From positions 15,285,865 through 15,349,864 of the forward strand of contig NC_041005.1 of assembly GCF_004193775.1 (NCBI RefSeq): a stretch of DNA of 64,000 nt. The letters run 5' to 3'. The position numbers were made by a program, and so were the translations under genes. Shown piece by piece: positions 58,941 through 64,000 of the stretch (its first letter is position 1; each line of letters starts with the position of its first letter). The notes under the pieces were generated by a model. It made no database searches. It was not told the DNA's origin and saw only the letters and a program-made list of their open reading frames with translations. Source of the stretch: Glycine soja (Eukaryota > Streptophyta > Magnoliopsida > Fabales > Fabaceae).

Positions 58941-59342
58941 TTGTTAAATTGATTGAAACAACATGTTGTCAAAGTAACCTCTGTTGCGTAAATTTATTTG
59001 ATTGAATTTACATGGATGTTGCATGAAATTATTCATGTGAATTGTGCTCGGCCCAAAGGAAGACACAATTTGATAGAATAATTACATGCTTGCAATGGTA
59101 AACATGTGGTGATTATAAATAGTGTGATTTTCCATGTGAATAATGAAATGTTCAAAGACAATCATTATTTGACCGGAATAATCATCATATAAGTTTTCCA
59201 TGTGAGCAATGGAGTGTCCAAAGACAACCTTTGTTTGACAGGACTTATCACCAATGTTTGATCAATGCATTGAGAGTACCGCTTGCAGTTAGTCATTTTC
59301 AATCCAAAGATTGAGGATTAATGGTGCACTAGGTATCTTGTT
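58941..59342 (+). repeat. second copy of the copia leader inside the element
   Basis: Matches 55689-56020 (between primer site and gag): both have 'tgttgtcaaagtaacctct', 'cggcccaaaggaagac', 'gcattgagagtacc' and 'ctaggtatcttgt'. Here it follows truncated RT. This copy is longer, with an internal duplication around 'ttttccatgtga'. Confidence 0.85.
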
Positions 59343-59819
59343 TGGGTCTTGAAATTTACCATAAAGATTATTTATGCATTGCATGTTTGTTGTTCTCTTC
59401 TTTAATTGTTGTTGTTGTTGTTACTACTATGGTTTAAATTACTCATATTATGTGAATCCCAAATCTGCATGTGTAAAATTTGGAGTTTGAAATTATTTTT
59501 TTGGGAATCCTAAGGTGATATATGAGTAATCTTGGCATGTAACACTAGAAGTAGTAAAGCGCATTATGCGTTAATTGAAGAGAACAAGAAACTACCTGTT
59601 TTCATATCGAAAGTCTAGAAGTATAGAGATCATTGAGTATTCTGACTTCGATTATTTCAGAATGTTTTAATAGAAATCACTTCACATAAGGATTCACATT
59701 TGACCATGTTGGTGGAGTTAATATTTTGCTATGAGACATTATACTTGAATTTATGATTGCTAAATTATTGTAACTAGCTTGCCTGTTGTCGGCAACATTA
59801 AGTAGCCATTAGGTGTTTA

Positions 59820-60060
59820 TTGAGACAATATCTTAGCAGTCTTGTTAAGGATTCAACCAAATAGAAGTTTGTTGACATAAAGTATTTGGTTGTTAAATAA
59901 AGAATCCAAAAAATATAGATTTGTATAGAACATATAGGAACTCATTCCATGCTAGCTGATCCACTTACTAAAGGTATGACACTAAAGTTTTTTTTTTCAC
60001 GAGCACACTGCTCATATGGGTGTAATTCCTGATAATACCTTAGTTTAGTGGGAGTCTTGC
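59820..60060 (+). pseudogene. copia RNase H C-terminal remnant
   Basis: Reads VDIKYLVVK, then CIEHIGTHSMLADPLTKGMT with stops between, the usual end of copia RNase H, followed within 0.45 kb by the purine tract and 3' LTR. The rest of RNase H is not recognisable. Confidence 0.7.
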
Positions 60061-60483
60061 TCATGTTCTATATCCTACGGTTTACAAACATTTTGTTATT
60101 TGGATTTTCTGCAGAAATAAAGTAGAAGTTTATCATTTCATTATAAGTTTGTTTGTGTGCAATATTTGTATTGCATTTTGGATTGATCTCTATAAAGAAT
60201 AAAGTTTGGACTAGTTGGAAATAGACATGATTAAGATCACATTGTATGTAATTTCCATGCCGCTTATCCATATTTGATCTATGTCATCGAGTATGAGTAA
60301 CAGTGGTGATCATGGTGGCTTAGTCAAGCTATATTATGATGAAAACTGCAGTGGTTTCTTGTTGCTGTATGAGATGGACCAGATTGTATAAAAGGAGTCT
60401 AAAAGTAAATAACATACGATTGCGCGCCTAAAGAATTTTGTGATATAAATGTCTAAGGTCAATATGAAGCCCAAGTGGGAGAT

Positions 60484-60963
60484 TGTTAGGAATTTTATAA
60501 TTCCTAATTAATTAATATGGGCTACATATTATATTATAACATTTATATTAGTTATTTACATTTAAATGGGTTCAATATAAAGTGATCTATTTGAGTGAGC
60601 CCATTAGACTGCCAACAAATAATTGATATGGGCTTAATGAGCTGAAACCAGCTTGGTCCATTAGGGGATAATGGGAACCCTAATAGGTTTAAAACATAAG
60701 GCATGGTTATGGTCCCCAATATACCAAATCAACAAATAGTTTCTCCTCTCCCCATCTGAAGAGAAAACGAAGGTCCCATAAGGAAGAAGGTGATTTGGTT
60801 GAGGAAGGTCATTAAACCAATTGTTCGTGACCACTGTCAGATTCCGCTGCGTGTTAATCAAGTTCTATGGATCCAGGTATTCCTTAAAACCTCTTGATAA
60901 TCTGACGTAATGTGTTTTGGTGCTCATTTGGTATTGTATATGGTTTATTGAAAATTCCCAACA
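60484..60963 (+). repeat. 3' LTR of the 54.6-kb copia element
   Basis: Matches 54649-55128 at all but about ten positions. Confidence 0.97.
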
Positions 60964-62516
60964 TTGAAGACATATGCACAAACCTATGTCTCCTCAAAAT
61001 TAAGATTCATGTCAACAGTTGGCTTGAAGGTGCAAGGCATATCCTGTACATGTAAAACATGTTATATAACGCAAGAGTATGGTTGAAGAAATATAACTGG
61101 TATTATTTGCAAGACCTTAGGAATAGTATGTGTGTATCCCCTACTGGAATTGGGCTGAGGCCTATGAAACATCCGGGTTGGCTTATTGCTGTTGATGTTT
61201 CCCAATGAACTTCCTTTACTGTATTGGTATCTTGAAGCATTCCAAGTAGGTTGAACTTGGTTGTCAATTTTCTGCTTCTTTGAACTCCCACTAATAGACT
61301 TATCATTGGGGAATGACAACTTTCTAGGCGGTATTGAGGAGTCCTTAACGGTTTCAGCCTGTGGCAAAACGAAATAAGTAATGTTTAATATGTAAGTGTT
61401 TGTAGTAAGGGTTAGTAAATGTTTCACCTTAGCTTTTAGTCCCCTAACATAGTTGCTCGTGAATGGCTGTTGCGGGGAGGAGTCATCCGTAGTATTTTTT
61501 TCACTGGGTCCTGACAACCTGATTGTTTTTAGAGAGGAGTAGGTGGTAGTGTTTTCGTCACGGACGAATTTGCCCTTCATTCCCCTATCTAACGGCCTTA
61601 GAAACTCATCATCATCATCATCCCCCGGGATGAAGATGGTTTCAATATTGTTCAAAGTTGCGTTCGATTTTCCGTATGCTTGGTTTGTGGTACATTTCAC
61701 AGTCGGGTTGGACACCCTTTTATTCACATTTTGACAATGTAATGGTTGACGATAGACAAAAGTATTGTCATGAGTCTCACTCATTGCCACATCCTTGTCA
61801 CCATCTTTCGTTGAGTCCTTGTAGTCTTGTTTAGCCAACGTGTAGATGGCCTTCAACATTGATGTGTTTGTCTTGTCAATGGCATCAAGTCTTTTTTTGT
61901 TTTGGTTTTCGATGTTTTCCATTTGTTGAGCCAAATGCTTCATGCGAATGTCAAACATACATGTGTAAATTGTCATAATGTAAGATTCGTTTATCATTAA
62001 GTCCATATTTACTTTTTTGTTTGTCATATATTTTAGTTGACATTAAAAGATAAAACTTGTTGTTTTAAACGCAAGGACAAGTTTGCACCTTTATTGCAGC
62101 AACCACATCATTCAAGGTTGCAATAGGAGATGTATCCCTAACTACCTCTTCATCCTTTTCGACAGCGACTGTTCCTGTTGGCAATGGTACCTAAGGGAAG
62201 AGAAAACCAATACAACTTCATAATCATACATGGCTACATATGAACAATGTTGTCTACCTGTAAAGAAATAAGGCAGTGAAAGGTAGATTGTGTACCTGGA
62301 AACAATGTTGTTTGCTACTTGCGTCGTTGGTCCAAAGTGATGTTTCAGCCTCATTGTCATAATTCCTTGTACACATGCAGCAACTTTCATTAGTATTATA
62401 CACACAACCAACAATGGCAGTATAATGAGTTTTTTTAATTAAATAACGACAACAACATTAAACAACCAGCATGTAACTCACGCTGTGTCATGACTCGTGA
62501 ACATGTCCGAATCCAT
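60964..62516 (-). pseudogene. ULP1-like protease gene, 5' part
   Basis: Likely exon 1 starts at 62516 (MDSDMFTSHDTA, donor at 62481), then about 62367-62298 (NYDNEAETSLWTNDASSKQH), 62188-62092 (VPLPTGTVAVEKDEEVV), 62027-61430 (MENIENQNKKRLDAIDKTNT coiled coil; acidic IPGDDDDDEFLRPLDRGMKG; RLSGPSE), a Ser/Lys-rich exon to about 61100 (PPRKLSFPNDKS), and an exon starting 61043 (DMPCTFKPTVDMNLNFEE, a stop, then VCAYVF). The last reading continues in frame at 54648 across the copia insertion once one ttgaa copy is left out, ending at 54626. This proves that the two halves are one gene. The non-catalytic N-terminal region is of unknown role. Confidence 0.65.
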
Positions 62517-64000
62517 GAATATAAAATTTCGAAGGTTGACGATGTTTCCTACTCAGTTGGTTGTTGTTGGTGGTTTCACTGGTTTGTTTGCATGTAGAGA
62601 TATATTGTCAACGATGAAGGGGGTTCAATGATTTTGCAAAGGGACTGATGACCGAGTGTAATGCGGGTTTTTCTTAATTTTTAGCAAGTAATGGTAAATT
62701 GAAGTAAATGCAGTTGTGCCGAGGGTAGCACCAAAAGGAGCAAAATACACTTTTGCATGTAAACAATATCCCACGTCCGAAGTATCAACTTCAATCATTT
62801 TCAGAGTTAATGAATGTTAGTGCTCATTATAGTGGTTTGAGTCAGCCACTTACGACATGACACAGAATCCAACAAATAAAATTTGGAGGTTTTATTCATC
62901 AAAAATTCCATTTGTTGTTGTTTCGTAATAGTCTGATACACAACTGTAATTTAATTTTTTATTGATTAATGTTTTTAATATGTGTAAAAACAATTACCGT
63001 TGTTTTATTTTAACAAAATATAAATTAACTTTAAAAAATGTGTGTTGAGGCCTTTGGCAAGTGTACGAAATTGTCACAAGTAGTAAAGTACTCATAAGCC
63101 CGATTGTCGAATCCGCAGCTACTTTGTTTGTACTTAGGTTAATGCAAATCCAATTTTATTAAGCAAGAGAAAACAAATTTAAATTAAAGGATAAAGAAAG
63201 ATAATAGATAACATAAATATTACAGATAAAAATAGAAGACAAAAATTAAAATATGATAAAGCTAAAAAACTATAAGATAAGAAAAGTAAAAGATGACATA
63301 AATAAAAGACATAAAAAAAACATAACATATGGTAATGTTCAGACCTATCATCTCCTATTTGCCTATGATGTATGATTTTATGATTTTTTTTGTTTATCAA
63401 TTCAGGTGATTCTATCCTACCCATATCTGTTCATTTACTTGCCCTTGATGGCTCACGATAACAATCCTATTTTACCCATGTATGTCCCAAATTCCCTTGC
63501 TAACACTCAATAGATAAAATGCATCAAGTTGTAATTCTTGACGTTTGCTTTGACGCATGGGCATAATGCAATCACTCTATGTCTAGCAATGATTTTATTA
63601 TGATATCTTTTTTTTGTTGTTCTATTAGAAGTTATTCTGTCTCGAGCGTCTAACCCGAAAACTAATGCATGCATACCTTCATTTGCTGATTTCTTATTTC
63701 TTTGTTCGTTATTCCCCACTCTTTGCTTTTAGAACCTCCATTTTTATATGTGCAGGCAAAATTAAACAAAACATCAATTATTTAATATTTAAGCGCAAAT
63801 AATTGCTACATAATTATTTTGAAAGACAATTTTGCTTGATTTTGTTCTATTAAAGTACAATTATTTATCAGGTATTAATGTGTTTTTGTTTTCTTTGTCT
63901 TTGGTACCCAGTTATGTCTGTGTTACCAGTGTCGCCTCATTATACGCCATTTCATCCAATTTTTTACACAATGTATTTTCATTTACAATTTATAGAATAT
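62517..64000. other. flank of the ULP1-like pseudogene, no gene seen
   Basis: 62517-62900 would be the promoter side. 63050-63760 contains repeat-like text (caagtagtaaagtactcataa; cgattgtcgaatccgcag) of the kind found in dispersed plant repeats, but ends could not be set. Open frames here show no domain. Confidence 0.4.

Larger units (their letters stand above)
54649..60963 (+). mobile_element. Ty1/copia element with rearranged 3' half, fairly young
   Basis: LTRs 54649-55128 and 60484-60963, each 480 bp, with about ten mismatches by eye (about 2%). Perfect 5-bp target duplication ttgaa at 54644-54648 and 60964-60968. Primer site tggtatcagagcc at 55131-55143; purine tract aagtgggagat before the 3' LTR. 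Gag, protease and integrase are largely open; RT stops early and most RT/RNase H is replaced by a second copy of the leader. It interrupts an exon of the ULP1-like gene. Confidence 0.95.

Noticed and set aside
61543..61734. Plus-strand ORF at 61543
   Set aside because: Antisense of the acidic exon of the ULP1-like pseudogene (the poly-Ser is the complement of poly-Asp codons).
63179..63719. Minus-strand ORFs near the right edge
   Set aside because: Hydrophobic or low-complexity translations from AT-rich repeat-like DNA without supporting motifs.

Overview
This is nuclear DNA of a legume, most likely soybean (Glycine). It is AT-rich and intron-bearing, the retrotransposons carry initiator-tRNA-Met primer sites, one LTR element is of the SIRE/Maximus Ty1-copia type typical of soybean, and the two clear host genes are plant-specific families. 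The call rests on family recognition alone; no database was searched.

Layout. Positions 1-3113 hold a three-exon EIN3/EIL transcription factor gene (+). From about 4.5 to 13.9 kb is a three-level nest: an outer 9-bp-TSD Mutator-like (MULE) element (5356-13869) contains a dead minus-strand copia element (about 5530-13041), whose integrase is split by a Pack-MULE (8318-10309) carrying a fragment of an MPS1/TTK-like kinase gene. A broken, inverted EIL exon-1 copy lies at 15.6 kb against a probable solo LTR (15779-17398). Next come a 0.65-kb tandem duplication (17.7-19.0 kb) and a 603-bp TRIM element (19367-19969).

Positions 22180-35204 are a deletion-derivative Ty3-gypsy element (-, TSD tgata). 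A SIRE-type copia element (23207-31146, TSD tatga) sits in its reverse transcriptase, and a solo LTR of a sister family (24506-26121, TSD caagt) sits inside the copia element's primer-binding site. The LTRs of both SIRE-type families carry TAATCGATTA palindromes upstream of the TATA box and, downstream of it, arrays of hairpins with constant loops and co-varying stems.

Positions 36.7-40.5 kb are AT-rich DNA with microsatellites and a foldback element. A DUF1191 membrane-protein gene (-) is at 40784-41725, with three 87-bp repeats directly after its stop. From 46.1 kb onward lies TE-associated cargo: a GRF zinc-finger gene (+) whose last codons were split by a 3'-truncated LINE (46593-48750, perfect 18-bp TSD, intact ORF1); a B3-domain pseudogene (-); and a many-exon ULP1-like protease pseudogene (-, 62516 to 52759) split in an exon by a fairly young copia element (54649-60963, TSD ttgaa, LTRs about 2% diverged).

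Functionally, only the EIL gene, the DUF1191 gene and possibly the GRF gene look intact. Everything else is transposon sequence or gene fragments moved or broken by transposons. Nesting order and target-site duplications give a readable relative chronology.
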